DNA of 14,543 nucleotides from DASYML01 sp036399835 (GCA_036399835.1 DASWMI010000120.1:1-14543), one strand, 5' to 3'; counted from the stretch's first letter, positions 1-8,060 are shown. The notes: generated by a model from the letters alone, not told the origin. Translations and numbers: made by a program.

Positions 1-683
1 GCTTCGAGCCGCGCAGCTTCAGCGCCGTTAGTCTCTGAGGCCAGATAGATGGTCCAGCGCTCGGCCTGGACCATAGAGGCCAGGCCGCAGAGCGCCGTCT
101 GCGCCGCCAGTTGCTGGTCCTGTACGGATTGCAGGCGGGCCAGTAGCTCGAAAGCCGCGCGCAGAACGCTGTTTGCGAGTCGCTTAGGGAGACGCGGTAT
201 CTGCCGCGCCTTAAAGCCCGCTGCGTCTGCCGGCAGACGAAGGTCTCCGGTCATTCCGCGCTCTTCCAGCTCGCGTAAGAGCGCGGGCAGTTGCGCGGGT
301 CTCTCTGCCACGGCGCGAAAGCCCAGACGCAAGAGCGTCGCGTCGTCAGGCAAATGATGGCTGTACGGCGAGTGCTGCTCGCTGGATTGTGGGCGAAGGG
401 CGACGAGCTGCGCGCCGGGCCAGGCTTCGAGCGCGAGTTCGATGGCCGCGTGAATCTCCGGCAGGCTTGCTCCCTGAGCCACTTCGTAGACGAGAGCCAG
501 CGGCAACAGCGTCTCCCATTCACTCGGCGCGTGATTTCCGTTTCCGTTGCCCGCCGCGCGGTCGAGCCTTGAGGCAGGCGTCCGGTCCACGAGCAGGGCT
601 ATGCCTGCCTGGCGGAGAGCCTCCGTCAGAGCCTCTGCCAGGGCAGGGCTTGAATCATTTAAGAGGACTACTTGCTTCGTCAT
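1..683 (-). CDS. Sensor/regulator-like protein, receiver-like N-terminus plus GAF-like start (partial, runs off left edge)
   Basis: An open reading frame on the minus strand begins at the ATG at 683 and stays open to base 1, giving 227 complete codons; its C-terminus lies outside the window. It starts MTKQVVLLNDSS. Residues 1-145 alternate hydrophobic strands and helices (LALVYE, AQLVALRP, FRAVAERPAQLPALLREL) in a way that recalls a CheY-like receiver, but I see no convincing phospho-acceptor Asp, so it may be a pseudo-receiver. From about residue 175, a helix (LLARLQSVQDQQLAAQTALCGLASMVQAERW, in pieces) followed by WTIYLAS resembles the opening of a GAF domain. It lies 63 bp downstream of the fecR-like gene on the same strand, so the two are probably co-transcribed. 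No good ribosome binding site precedes the ATG. The frame is open back to about 731, and a GTG at 713 is an alternative start. The output domain is unknown. Coding status is likely; the function is inferred. Confidence 0.7.
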   Translation of the reverse strand, partial: MTKQVVLLNDSSPALAEALTEALRQAGIALLVDRTPASRLDRAAGNGNGNHAPSEWETLLPLALVYEVAQGASLPEIHAAIELALEAWPGAQLVALRPQSSEQHSPYSHHLPDDATLLRLGFRAVAERPAQLPALLRELEERGMTGDLRLPADAAGFKARQIPRLPKRLANSVLRAAFELLARLQSVQDQQLAAQTALCGLASMVQAERWTIYLASETNGAEAARLE

Positions 684-746
684 AAAACTCTGGGCCAGTT
701 TCTGGACGACCACCTTGAAGGAGAAACGATTTTAAGTAGCAACGAC

Positions 747-2000
747 TCAGGGCCGACCGCGCGCCGTTTGCGTGAGCGGGACTCTATACTGGTTACGATT
801 ACCCTCCTGGTCCTGCGCTTCGATGGTTAGCTCGCGCGAGCCTTCGGAGGCCGTCACCTGAAGCTGGAATGAGCCGTCGGCGGCGGCCACCGCTTCGCGT
901 CCGGCGCTGCGCAGGTGTGTGCCGGGGGCTGCCCGCCCGCGCACCAGATAGATTTGGCCGCCCACCAGCTCGGCTGAAAGATTAGAGACTTCTACGCGCT
1001 GGCCCGTGCCTCCCGGAGCGACGACGAATTTTTGCGGCTCGCTCCAATCGCTCGTCTGCCCGGAAGCGGCCGTCGCGCGCACGCGCCAGAAGTAGACGCC
1101 CGAGCGTAGGTCCGTCGCGTTGAATTCCGTGACGGCCAGTTGGTCGCGCTCGATGACGCGTCCCTCGCTGACGAAGAAGGGCGAGGTCGCCACTTCGACT
1201 CGGTAGTAAGCGGGCGAGCCTTGCGCCGGACGCTGCCAGCGCAGCGTCAGGCTGGCAGACCCCTTTGGTCCGGCAAAGACTTTCTGCAAGTCGCGCGGCT
1301 CTGATGGAGTCGGGACATCCAGCAGCTTCTGCCGCGAGAGCGTGCCGGCAGGATTGATGGCCACGTATTCGCCGCCGCGCACCACGGTCTGCTCGCCGTT
1401 GCTGGTTGTCGTCGCCATCTCGCCGTTTGTCACGCGAATCTCCTCGGAGTTGTCCGCGTTGACGCCGAAGCTGGCTCCCGTCTGCGGGCCGAGCTTGTTC
1501 TGCGTCTTGGGCGTTTCGACCACGTTACTGCCGCCCGCTGGCTGCTCCTCTGTACGAACGTTTATCTGCCCACGGTCAACCGTGACGTGTACGTTGGCCT
1601 TCTGTTCTTCGGTGCTGACGGTGTTATCGCGGATGATGACTGTGCTATTGGGGCGCACGACGAGGGTCGAGCCGTCTGCGAGCGTGATGCGCGCCCGCCC
1701 GTCAGCCTGCGTTTGCACTGTGTCGCCCGGATAAAGCTGCGTGTCGCTGCGTGCGACGAGCGTCTCGCGCGTGGCGGCGCGGACGACGCGCACGTCGCCT
1801 TCAAAAGAGATAAAGCGCGCTCCGGCGGCTGTCTTCGCTATCTCGCCCACGTGCTTGAAAGGATTGCCGTACTTCCAGACGTACAACCCCGCGCCCGCCG
1901 CCACAGTGCACAGCGCGAGCAGTCCGATGATGAGATAAATAAATCGCTTCTGGATGACCCACCAGTCCAGGTCGAAGCGAGAAGTCTTATAGGCTGCCAT
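747..2000 (-). CDS. Membrane-anchored FecR-domain protein with FN3-like and Ig-like C-terminal modules
   Basis: This 417-residue protein has a short cytoplasmic N-terminus and one transmembrane segment at about residues 20-42, so the rest is probably periplasmic. Residues about 65-200 form a FecR domain: VRVVRAATRE, the turn LYPGDTVQTQADGRARITLADGSTLVV, then RGQINVRT and a second half ending in VVRGGEYVAI. Residues about 235-327 look like a fibronectin type III module (LRWQRPAQGSPAYYRVEVATS, GVYFWRVRA). Residues about 335-410 look like a bacterial Ig-like module (IYLVRGRAAPGTHL, FQLQVTA). Classical FecR proteins are anti-sigma regulators of TonB-linked iron uptake. No sigma gene or TonB receptor is adjacent here, so this is more likely one of the FecR-fold proteins of unknown role common in acidobacteria. 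The next gene downstream, 63 bp away, looks like a sensor protein. The ATG at 2000 has no clear ribosome binding site but gives a sensible membrane topology. Confidence 0.85.
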   Translation of the reverse strand: MAAYKTSRFDLDWWVIQKRFIYLIIGLLALCTVAAGAGLYVWKYGNPFKHVGEIAKTAAGARFISFEGDVRVVRAATRETLVARSDTQLYPGDTVQTQADGRARITLADGSTLVVRPNSTVIIRDNTVSTEEQKANVHVTVDRGQINVRTEEQPAGGSNVVETPKTQNKLGPQTGASFGVNADNSEEIRVTNGEMATTTSNGEQTVVRGGEYVAINPAGTLSRQKLLDVPTPSEPRDLQKVFAGPKGSASLTLRWQRPAQGSPAYYRVEVATSPFFVSEGRVIERDQLAVTEFNATDLRSGVYFWRVRATAASGQTSDWSEPQKFVVAPGGTGQRVEVSNLSAELVGGQIYLVRGRAAPGTHLRSAGREAVAAADGSFQLQVTASEGSRELTIEAQDQEGNRNQYRVPLTQTARGRP

Positions 2001-2121
2001 ACAACCGCGAATCGCCGTTTGGAAACTTTAGGAGAGGGAATAAAACTAAGGAATCGCTCGCCGGAATAAACTGCTCGACTCGAAGGTAGCTTCCGGCAAG
2101 GAAGCGGGGCATGAGACGCAC

Positions 2122-2140
2122 GGCAGACAAACTGTCCGCC
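2122..2140. promoter_or_regulatory. Imperfect dyad upstream of the FecR-type gene
   Basis: GGCAGACA and TGTCCGCC face each other across a three-base spacer, with one mismatched pair out of eight. The site lies about 120 bp upstream of the FecR-type start codon. A repressor or activator site is possible, but nothing else supports it and no convincing -35/-10 pair was found nearby. Confidence 0.2.
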
Positions 2141-2220
2141 ATCTCAAAAATTAACACATGCGCGCAGCAGAAGGCAAAGAAAAAGTAAAAGACGTGAATC
2201 CTTAGAACAGATTTCAAAAT

Positions 2221-2243
2221 CAGCCACAGAGGCACGGTGGCTG
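2221..2243 (-). terminator. Likely intrinsic terminator of the terC-type gene
   Basis: CAGCCAC at 2221-2227 pairs perfectly with GTGGCTG at 2237-2243 around a nine-base loop, 12 bp past the terC-type stop codon. Read on the minus strand, the stem is followed by ATTTTGAAAT, a short, imperfect U tract. The position after a stop codon is convincing; the tail is weak. Confidence 0.55.
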
Positions 2244-2255
2244 ATGTTTCGATAG

Positions 2256-3347
2256 TTACTTCTTGATGGCCTCGGATTCTTCCATCTGCGGGTCGTTTTC
2301 GACGTTCTCGAACGGCGGCTCGAAGCCCGGGGGCATGTCCACGTCTATGTCTCTTTCGGCGCGTCTGGGCCAGAGCAGGGATGCTGCCACAGAGCCTATC
2401 AGGACCAGCGCGACGATGCCGAGCGCGTAGCCCGTCGGAATGTGGTTGGCCTTCTCGACATAAGGCACGAGCGTCTGCGCTCCGAGATATTCAAGCAAGA
2501 GCGTCAACCCCCTGGCGATGAGCGGGAGGAGCATCTTGACGCCGATAAACGTCAGCACGACGGAGAGGCCAATCTTGAGATAGTGAAACTTTTCGACCAC
2601 GCCCGCGAGCAGAAAGTAGAGCGTGCGCAACCCCAGGATGGCGAAGACATTTGAGGTATAAATGATAAAGCGGTCTGTCGTCACGCCAAAGATAGCCGGG
2701 ATAGAGTCCACGGCGAAGACTAGGTCCGTCACTTCGACGATGACCAGCACCAGCAGCAGAAGCGTTCCGACGCGTCGCCCGTTGACCTGCGTGAAAAACT
2801 TTTGTTCCTCGTAGTGACGCGTAATCGGGACAAAGCGCGTCACGAGCCTGACGACGGGATTATCTTCAGGGTTAACCTCCGTCTCTTCCTGTCGGGCCAT
2901 CTTGATGCCCGTGTAAACCAGAAACGCGCCGAAGAGATAAATAATCCAGTGAAAACGGTTAATCAGCGCCGTTCCCAGAAAGATCATCGTGATGCGCATC
3001 ACGAGCGCGCCCATCACGCCCCAGAAGAGTACCCTGTGCTGGTACTGCGCAGGGACTTTGAAATAAGAGAAGATGAGCAGAAAGACGAAGAGGTTATCAA
3101 CCGACAGCGAAAGCTCTATCACGTAGCCTGTCAGGAACTCCAGACCCTTGGGCGTGCCCAGATGCCAGAAGATGAGACCGTTAAAGAGCAGCGCCAGCGA
3201 AATCCAGACGGCGCTCCAGATGGCAGACTCCCTGTACGTGACCCTGTGCGCCTTGCGATTGAAGAGACCCAGATCAATGCTCAACATCAGCAGGATAAAC
3301 GCAGCAAACCCCACCCATGCCCAGATAGAATGTTGCATCATGTTCAT
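2256..3347 (-). CDS. TerC/Alx family integral membrane protein (probable metal ion exporter)
   Basis: The TerC family are polytopic membrane proteins linked to manganese homeostasis and tellurium resistance; E. coli Alx and Bacillus YceF/YkoY are members. From the ATG at 3347 the product is 363 residues with about eight or nine hydrophobic segments. Family acidic motifs lie inside them: SIDLGLF (D25), ELSLSVDNLFVF (D84) and EVTDLVFAVDSIPA (D208, D214). The last is the hallmark TerC motif. The C-terminal tail (from about residue 328) is charged, acidic and probably cytoplasmic. The frame continues upstream to a TTG at 3437, but that extension is hydrophilic and basic. The usual family start resembles NHSIWLWVGF, which matches MMQHSIWAWVGF here, so 3347 (or the ATGs at 3341/3338) is preferred. 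I looked for a yybP-ykoY manganese riboswitch in the leader and could not find its conserved boxes. The gene is alone on its strand, divergent from the foldase gene. Confidence 0.93.
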   Translation of the reverse strand: MNMMQHSIWAWVGFAAFILLMLSIDLGLFNRKAHRVTYRESAIWSAVWISLALLFNGLIFWHLGTPKGLEFLTGYVIELSLSVDNLFVFLLIFSYFKVPAQYQHRVLFWGVMGALVMRITMIFLGTALINRFHWIIYLFGAFLVYTGIKMARQEETEVNPEDNPVVRLVTRFVPITRHYEEQKFFTQVNGRRVGTLLLLVLVIVEVTDLVFAVDSIPAIFGVTTDRFIIYTSNVFAILGLRTLYFLLAGVVEKFHYLKIGLSVVLTFIGVKMLLPLIARGLTLLLEYLGAQTLVPYVEKANHIPTGYALGIVALVLIGSVAASLLWPRRAERDIDVDMPPGFEPPFENVENDPQMEESEAIKK

Positions 3348-3651
3348 GTCCGGATAACATATCACCCGCGAAGCAGCCTCGCAACCGTCCTTTCGGGCCG
3401 CCATGCCTGCTCGCTTCTCGGATGTCGGGCGCGGCAAGTTGCGGCATCGCTCGCCTCTCCGTTACAATTCGACGTTTGCGAAAGCGGTCGCCGCGAAAAG
3501 CCATTCCGATAGTTGGTCGGCAGCAGGCCTGGCGGGCGATTTTCGGGTCGGAACTCCGCAGCCTCTTGGAAGTCGCCAAGCGCATCGCCCTGTCAATCGC
3601 AAATCTAAACTGGACCATAATTCAATAAGCTGTGGGAAGGTGTTTTGAGGA
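3348..3651. other. Divergent intergenic region between the terC-type and foldase genes
   Basis: These 304 bases hold the leaders of two divergent genes. The only signal I can point to is a candidate plus-strand promoter at 3439-3468, listed separately. Reading frames crossing the region are rich in Arg and Ala, overlap both neighbours and look like chance frames. I see no tRNA, riboswitch core or repeat. Confidence 0.5.
3439..3468 (+). promoter_or_regulatory. Candidate sigma-70-like promoter for the foldase gene
   Basis: TTGCGG at 3439-3444 and TACAAT at 3463-3468 are separated by 18 bp, close to the housekeeping consensus. It would give a leader of roughly 175 nt before the ATG at 3652. A second, poorer candidate -10 (CATAAT at 3616-3621) lies nearer the gene. 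This is read by eye only. Confidence 0.35.
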
Positions 3652-5661
3652 ATGCTGAAACTGTTTAGCCGCATGGAGCGGACGCAAAAGTCTATCATCA
3701 TCGGGTTTGCGTTCCTGATGGCCGCGAGCCTTGTGCTCTTCTACGCGCCGGGCCGCAACAATACTGCGTTGGCAGACCCGACGAGAAGCACGGAGACGCT
3801 GGCGAAGGTCGGCGGCGAGCGGATTACGCTGGGCGAGCTGGCGACCGAGAAAAAGGGCATGCAGGCGCGTTTCGGCGGGCAGTTTAGCCTGGCCCAGATA
3901 GGGTTTACGGACAAGCGCCTGCTGGACCAGTTGATAAAATCTCGCGTCATCTCGCAGGAGGCCGCGCGTCTGGGGCTGGCTGCTTCCGACGGTGAAGTCG
4001 CCGATGCCATACGCAAACAGTTCAAAGACCCTGCGACGGACCAGTTCGTCGGCATTGACCGCTATAAAGAGATTGTCACGGCCAACTACGGAGACATCGA
4101 GCGTTTCGAGCGGCAGATGCGCGACCAGATCGCGGCGCAGAAACTCGAAGCCTTCGTGACAGCCGGAGTGACCGTCGCGGATGAAGAAGTGCAGGACGAT
4201 TACAAGCGCAAGTTCACTACCTATGGTCTTGTTTATGTCCCCGTCACGGCTGCGAAGCTGGCGGGCAAGGTGCAGCCTTCGGATGAAGAGCTGCGCGCCT
4301 ACTATGAACAGCACAAGACGGATTACCGCTATCTGGAACCGCAGAAGAAGGTCCGTTATCTCTTTATTGACCAGGCCAAGATGGGCGAGAAGCTGAGCAT
4401 CCCTGATGAAGATTTGCGCAAGGAGTATGAACAGCTTTCGGAGGAGAACAAGCAGGCTGGCGTCAAGGTCCAGCAGATTCTCTTAAAGGTGGCGCGGCCA
4501 GACCTGGACAAGCAGGTTGAAGAGAAGGCTAAAGGGCTGGTTGAAAGATACCGCGCCAACCCTTCCGAGCAGCTCTTTGCGGACCTCGCCAAAGGCAATT
4601 CCGAAGACCCCTCGACGGCTAAAAACGGCGGCTTTCTGCCCAACCCCGTCAAAAAGAATCCGAACAAAATCAACGCGCTGTATGACCGGACGGTTGACAT
4701 GCAGGTGGGCGAGATTACGGATGCTGTCAGATACGGCGGCAACTGGTACATCCTGAGGCGCGGCGATTCGGTCCCGAAAACCTTCGAGCAGGCTAAACCG
4801 GAACTGCTCGTCTCGATGCGCAATCGTCGCGCTTACGGCGTCGCGGCGCAGCTTGCCGAAAAGGCCGCGAGCCGTCTTAAAGAGACTAAGGATGTGCAGA
4901 AGGTGGCGCAGGAATTCGCGGGCCAGGCCAACATGACGGCGACAGACATGGTGCGCGAGACGCCCTACGTCAAGCCTGGCGATGACGTGCCGAAGATCGG
5001 CGTCAACCAGCAATTTGAAGACGCGCTCGCGCCGCTCAATAATCCGAACGATGTCGGCGAGCGCACGCCCGTCACGGGCGGCTTTGCCATCCCGCTCCTC
5101 GTTGATAAAAAAGAGCCGCGTATTCCTGAGTTCGACGAAGTCAAGGAGAGAGTCTTGCAGGCCGTGCGGCTCGAGCGTGCCGCGACACAGGTCGAGCAGA
5201 CGGCTCGCGAGCTGGCGCAGGCTGCCAGCCCGGAAGCCTTGAAGGCGCAGGCGGAAAAGATGGGTCTTGAGGTCAAGACGGAGGATGGCTACAAACTGGG
5301 TTCGCCGCTCGGCGAGGCCGGGACCAGCCCCTCTGCCGACGATGCGATCTATGCTTTAAGGACCGGCGAGGTGACAAAGTCGCCCGTCAAGATAGGCGAG
5401 AACTGGGTCGTCTTAGGCATGAGCAAGCGTTACGAAGTGGACCTCGCGGACTTTGCTAAACAGCGCGACCAGCTCACGCAGCAAGCCGTCTCCGAACGAC
5501 GCAACATAGTCTTCTCAGACTATATTGACGCCGTGCAGGCGCGCATGCAGCGTGAAGGCAAGATAGAGATTTACGAAAAGGTGCTCGCGCAACTGGCCGA
5601 GAGCGAAGAGCCGCCCGCAGCCCTCCCGCGCCGCGCGCCTATTCTCCCCGGACAAAAGTAG
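3652..5661 (+). CDS. PpiD/SurA-type peptidylprolyl isomerase, inner-membrane-anchored periplasmic foldase
   Basis: The protein has 669 residues, somewhat longer than E. coli PpiD (623). Its start, MLKLFSRMERTQKSIII, and single membrane anchor at about residues 14-32 ending in YAPG are typical of this family. Residues about 45-225 match the SurA-N/trigger-like chaperone region (VGGERITLGEL, LLDQLIKSRVISQEAARLGL, SDGEVADAI). Residues 271-372 form a parvulin domain: VKVQQILLKV, then FADLAKGNSEDPSTAKNGGFL, then VGEITDAVRYGGNWYILR. A second degenerate parvulin-like stretch lies at about 545-620 (ALRTGEVTKSPVKIGENWVVL). The first histidine of the usual V-x-HIL motif is replaced by Gln, so isomerase activity is doubtful and a chaperone role is more likely. 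GGAAGG lies 11 bases upstream of the ATG and GAGG directly before it. The gene stands alone and ends at a strong terminator. Confidence 0.93.
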   Translation: MLKLFSRMERTQKSIIIGFAFLMAASLVLFYAPGRNNTALADPTRSTETLAKVGGERITLGELATEKKGMQARFGGQFSLAQIGFTDKRLLDQLIKSRVISQEAARLGLAASDGEVADAIRKQFKDPATDQFVGIDRYKEIVTANYGDIERFERQMRDQIAAQKLEAFVTAGVTVADEEVQDDYKRKFTTYGLVYVPVTAAKLAGKVQPSDEELRAYYEQHKTDYRYLEPQKKVRYLFIDQAKMGEKLSIPDEDLRKEYEQLSEENKQAGVKVQQILLKVARPDLDKQVEEKAKGLVERYRANPSEQLFADLAKGNSEDPSTAKNGGFLPNPVKKNPNKINALYDRTVDMQVGEITDAVRYGGNWYILRRGDSVPKTFEQAKPELLVSMRNRRAYGVAAQLAEKAASRLKETKDVQKVAQEFAGQANMTATDMVRETPYVKPGDDVPKIGVNQQFEDALAPLNNPNDVGERTPVTGGFAIPLLVDKKEPRIPEFDEVKERVLQAVRLERAATQVEQTARELAQAASPEALKAQAEKMGLEVKTEDGYKLGSPLGEAGTSPSADDAIYALRTGEVTKSPVKIGENWVVLGMSKRYEVDLADFAKQRDQLTQQAVSERRNIVFSDYIDAVQARMQREGKIEIYEKVLAQLAESEEPPAALPRRAPILPGQK

Positions 5662-5682
5662 AATCCGGCTGGAAGACGAAAA

Positions 5683-5725
5683 AGAGAAAGAGGATGAGAA
5701 GACAGGCTTCTCATCCTCTTTCTTT
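5683..5725. terminator. Strong bidirectional intrinsic terminator
   Basis: A perfect 15-bp stem (5686-5700 with 5708-5722) encloses the seven-base loop GACAGGC; flanking bases can add about three more pairs, including one G-U. It sits between convergent genes ending at 5661 (plus) and 5749 (minus). The plus-strand tail is TTTGTCTC and the minus-strand tail TCTTTTTCG, so it probably serves both, more strongly for the minus strand. Confidence 0.88.
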
Positions 5726-5748
5726 GTCTCGCAGCTTTGAGCTTCGTT

Positions 5749-6939
5749 CTATTTTAAGAAGGGGGCGAGGTCCGCCTGCGTCAGCTTGAGCTTTGTCTGG
5801 ACCTCCGCGCCTTCGTTTGTGACAGACAGGTTTTGCAGCAGGACCAGCGGGCTGGCTAACCTGCCATTTGGACCAGGGACGACGTAGTTCGCGCCGTCCA
5901 GAAGTTTGAAGGAGAGAATCATCTGGCTGATGTTGTGCGCCTGCTCTGCATTCTCCGTGCGCAGGTTGAGGAGGGCTTCGGCATCTGTTCCCGCCAGCGT
6001 CAGAGAGCCGTAGAACTCGCGGACGCCCGCGACGTTTTTCGCCTGCGGGTCGAAGGACGAGCCAAGTTCCTTGATGGCCGCAGCGGGCAGCCTGCCGCTA
6101 AACCCCAGAAGCGCGCCGGTCGTCCGCGTCGCCAGCTTGACCATCTCGTCATCCACATGAGCGCCGCCCGCCGCAGCATCAACGGTCGCCTTGACGCTCT
6201 CAAGATCGCCCGCCGCGAACGTGTTTGAATCGAGCGCCGTGACGGCCATCACGTCCGCCTCGCGCGTCCCTGCGGGCGCTGAAGCAACGAGCACAGGTCC
6301 GCATGAAGGCTCTGCGCAGGGCGTTTCCATTTTCTTCGTCCCATCCGCCTGAACTGCCTTCTCTTCCGCAACTCTGGTTTGCACTACGACGCGCGCGGAG
6401 GTTTTCATCTCGGCGTTTGGTGCGGGCGCTGTCGCTAGCTTCGCTGGACCGACGACAAACAGGGTCTTGCCTTTATACTCCTGCTCCGTGTGCGGCAGTT
6501 TATTGCCGCGTTTGGCAGCCGCCGCGAATCCCGCCTCGATGAGAGCTTTGGACTCGAAGCTGCCGCGCACGATGAAGACCATGCTAAAGTTGCTGAGCGA
6601 GCCGGGCGCGAGCTTGAGGCCGACCGCGACAGACTCGAACGTGCGCGGGTCAACTCCCGTCTCGGTCTTAAACTTTTCTATCTCGGCATTCAACTTTAAA
6701 AGTAGATTCGGGTTCACAGCAAGGACGGCGGGCACGGCATCCGTCAGGACTTTTTGCGCGTCCACGAAGATGACGGCATCCGACGGGGGAAGCTGCGAGA
6801 GCATGTCGCTGCCGCTGGCCGCAACAGTTCTCGCGGCGGCCCTCGACGGCTCAGGCCGAGCGCCAAAGAGGGCCAGCGTCGTGAGCATCATGGCGAAGAT
6901 TAAAAACAGTGATTGCAGTTTCTGTCTCATCACAATCAT
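5749..6939 (-). CDS. Secreted protein of unknown function, copy A of a tandem paralogous pair
   Basis: I do not recognise a named family; DUF3352-like proteins are a distant possibility. The 396-residue product has an N-terminal signal peptide (hydrophobic core about residues 9-27). The mature part aligns with the neighbouring gene through LPPSDAVIFVDAQKVL, LNAEIEKFKTETGVDPRTFE, EYKGKTLFVV, ALDSNTFAAGDLESVKA, REFYGSL, RTENAEQA and LTQADLAPFL. It differs by an extra segment at about residues 168-228 that contains the only Cys pair (C208, C213, in PCAEPSCGP). It is the last gene of a probable three-gene unit, 71 bp after copy B and just before the strong terminator. The start could be the ATG at 6939, GTG at 6933 or ATG at 6930: AAAGG at 6941-6945 is too close to the first but well spaced for the other two, while GAGG further up suits the first. 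Secretion is well supported; function is unknown. Confidence 0.82.
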   Translation of the reverse strand: MIVMRQKLQSLFLIFAMMLTTLALFGARPEPSRAAARTVAASGSDMLSQLPPSDAVIFVDAQKVLTDAVPAVLAVNPNLLLKLNAEIEKFKTETGVDPRTFESVAVGLKLAPGSLSNFSMVFIVRGSFESKALIEAGFAAAAKRGNKLPHTEQEYKGKTLFVVGPAKLATAPAPNAEMKTSARVVVQTRVAEEKAVQADGTKKMETPCAEPSCGPVLVASAPAGTREADVMAVTALDSNTFAAGDLESVKATVDAAAGGAHVDDEMVKLATRTTGALLGFSGRLPAAAIKELGSSFDPQAKNVAGVREFYGSLTLAGTDAEALLNLRTENAEQAHNISQMILSFKLLDGANYVVPGPNGRLASPLVLLQNLSVTNEGAEVQTKLKLTQADLAPFLK

Positions 6940-7010
6940 ACCTTTCGAGACCTCAAGGGCATTTAAATTCAGAGATGTTGTTTTGGACCGCTGACCCCTT
7001 GCAGAAGCCT

Positions 7011-8054
7011 TTAGCGGCCCAGCAGAAGGGCCGCGATGTCTGTCTGCGCGAGGCTCAGGCGGAGCTGTAATTCATTGCCCTGCGCGCTGACCTGCAAGCT
7101 TTCGAGCGCATTCCGGGCCAGCTTTCCTTTTGGACCAGCGACGCGCCCGCTGATGAGCGGCGCAAACTGCTTGAGGGCGGCAATCGTCTCGCTCAGCCCG
7201 CGAGCCTGGTCCGCGTTTTCGGTCCGCGCAAAGACCACCGCGTCGAAGCCCTTCTCGACCGTGCCGAGCGAGCCGTAGACCTGTCGTATGGAGGCTATGT
7301 TACGCGCTATCTCGTCGTTCGGAACATTTAGTCCCTGCGTCACGGAAGACGGCAGGTTCGCGCCAAAGCCTATAATCGCGCCTGCGTTGCGCGAGGCCAA
7401 CTGGACCAGCGCGTTTGCCACGCGCGCGCGCCCGTTCCTGGAATCAGTCGCGGCGCGCACATTATCCGCATCACCTATGGCGAGCGTACTCGCATCAAGA
7501 GCACTGACGGCCAGCTCGCTCACCTTGATGTCGAGCAGGCCCAGCAACTTCACCTGGTCATTGATATTGAAGATATAGATGGTCGCGCCGTTATATTTCT
7601 GTTCCCTGTATTTTCCCTGCGCGGCGAGGCGTCCGGCTGCCACGATAGTCGCCGCCTTAAAAGTGCCGTGCGCGAGGGCGACCGTCTCGACCTTCGTCTT
7701 TCCATTCTCAAGATCGATAAAACGCGCGCCGAGCACGACGCGGTCAAACGAGCGCGCGTCAATCCCGGTCTGCGTCTTAAACTTGTCTATCTCCGCGTTG
7801 ATCTGCGCCATCTTCGCTGAATCGTTCGCATAGATGCGCGGCAGAGCATCATTCAGCAGGCGCTGTACGTCAATCTGCATGACGGCATCCGAAGCGGGCA
7901 AAGCCGATAGCAGGCTCGGCTTGACCTGCGCAGAGCCGCTCGCGCGCCTCGTCTGTCCCAGAGCGACGAAGGCCGAGGCGCAAGCCAAAGATAGGACCAA
8001 TGCGATAAACAGGCTGTAGATTCTTTTCTTCACAATCAAGAGATTACCTTTCAT
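7011..8054 (-). CDS. Secreted protein of unknown function, copy B of a tandem paralogous pair
   Basis: This is a 347-residue paralogue of the next gene downstream. It has a signal peptide (about residues 9-33, ending near ALGQ), then LPASDAVMQIDVQRLLNDALP, INAEIDKFKTQTGIDARSFD, QKYNGATIYIF, ALDASTLAIGDADNVRAATD, GFGANLP, RQVYGSL, ARTENADQARGL and LAQTDIAALLLG, each with a counterpart in copy A. It lacks the roughly 60-residue insertion of copy A. The ATG at 8054 has no ribosome binding site. A TTG at 8039 lies seven bases after AAAGG and is followed by ATTGTGA, the same bases that follow the ATG of copy A, so TTG at 8039 (giving MIVKKRIYSLF) may be the true start. It lies 116 bp downstream of a lipoprotein gene on the same strand. 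The two-strand, two-helix units around SDAV and EIDKFK recur across both proteins, but I cannot assign a fold. Confidence 0.82.
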   Translation of the reverse strand: MKGNLLIVKKRIYSLFIALVLSLACASAFVALGQTRRASGSAQVKPSLLSALPASDAVMQIDVQRLLNDALPRIYANDSAKMAQINAEIDKFKTQTGIDARSFDRVVLGARFIDLENGKTKVETVALAHGTFKAATIVAAGRLAAQGKYREQKYNGATIYIFNINDQVKLLGLLDIKVSELAVSALDASTLAIGDADNVRAATDSRNGRARVANALVQLASRNAGAIIGFGANLPSSVTQGLNVPNDEIARNIASIRQVYGSLGTVEKGFDAVVFARTENADQARGLSETIAALKQFAPLISGRVAGPKGKLARNALESLQVSAQGNELQLRLSLAQTDIAALLLGR

Positions 8055-8060
8055 CTTAAA

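Noticed and set aside
1987..2235. An 82-codon minus-strand frame between the FecR-type and terC-type genes
   Set aside because: It overlaps the FecR-type start, has no ribosome binding site, begins inside the loop of the terC terminator hairpin and has no recognisable domain.
3348..3437. Upstream TTG start (3437) for the terC-type gene
   Set aside because: The extra 30 residues are basic and hydrophilic, unlike the family, and the ATG cluster at 3336-3347 matches the usual TerC N-terminus.
3348..3480. Possible yybP-ykoY manganese riboswitch ahead of the terC-type gene
   Set aside because: Such genes are often controlled this way, but the conserved GGGGAGUA-type box and its partner were not found on the minus strand.
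2802..3512. Long plus-strand frame (236 codons) opposite the terC-type gene
   Set aside because: It is the antisense shadow of a clear membrane protein gene; its product is highly charged and without recognisable motifs.
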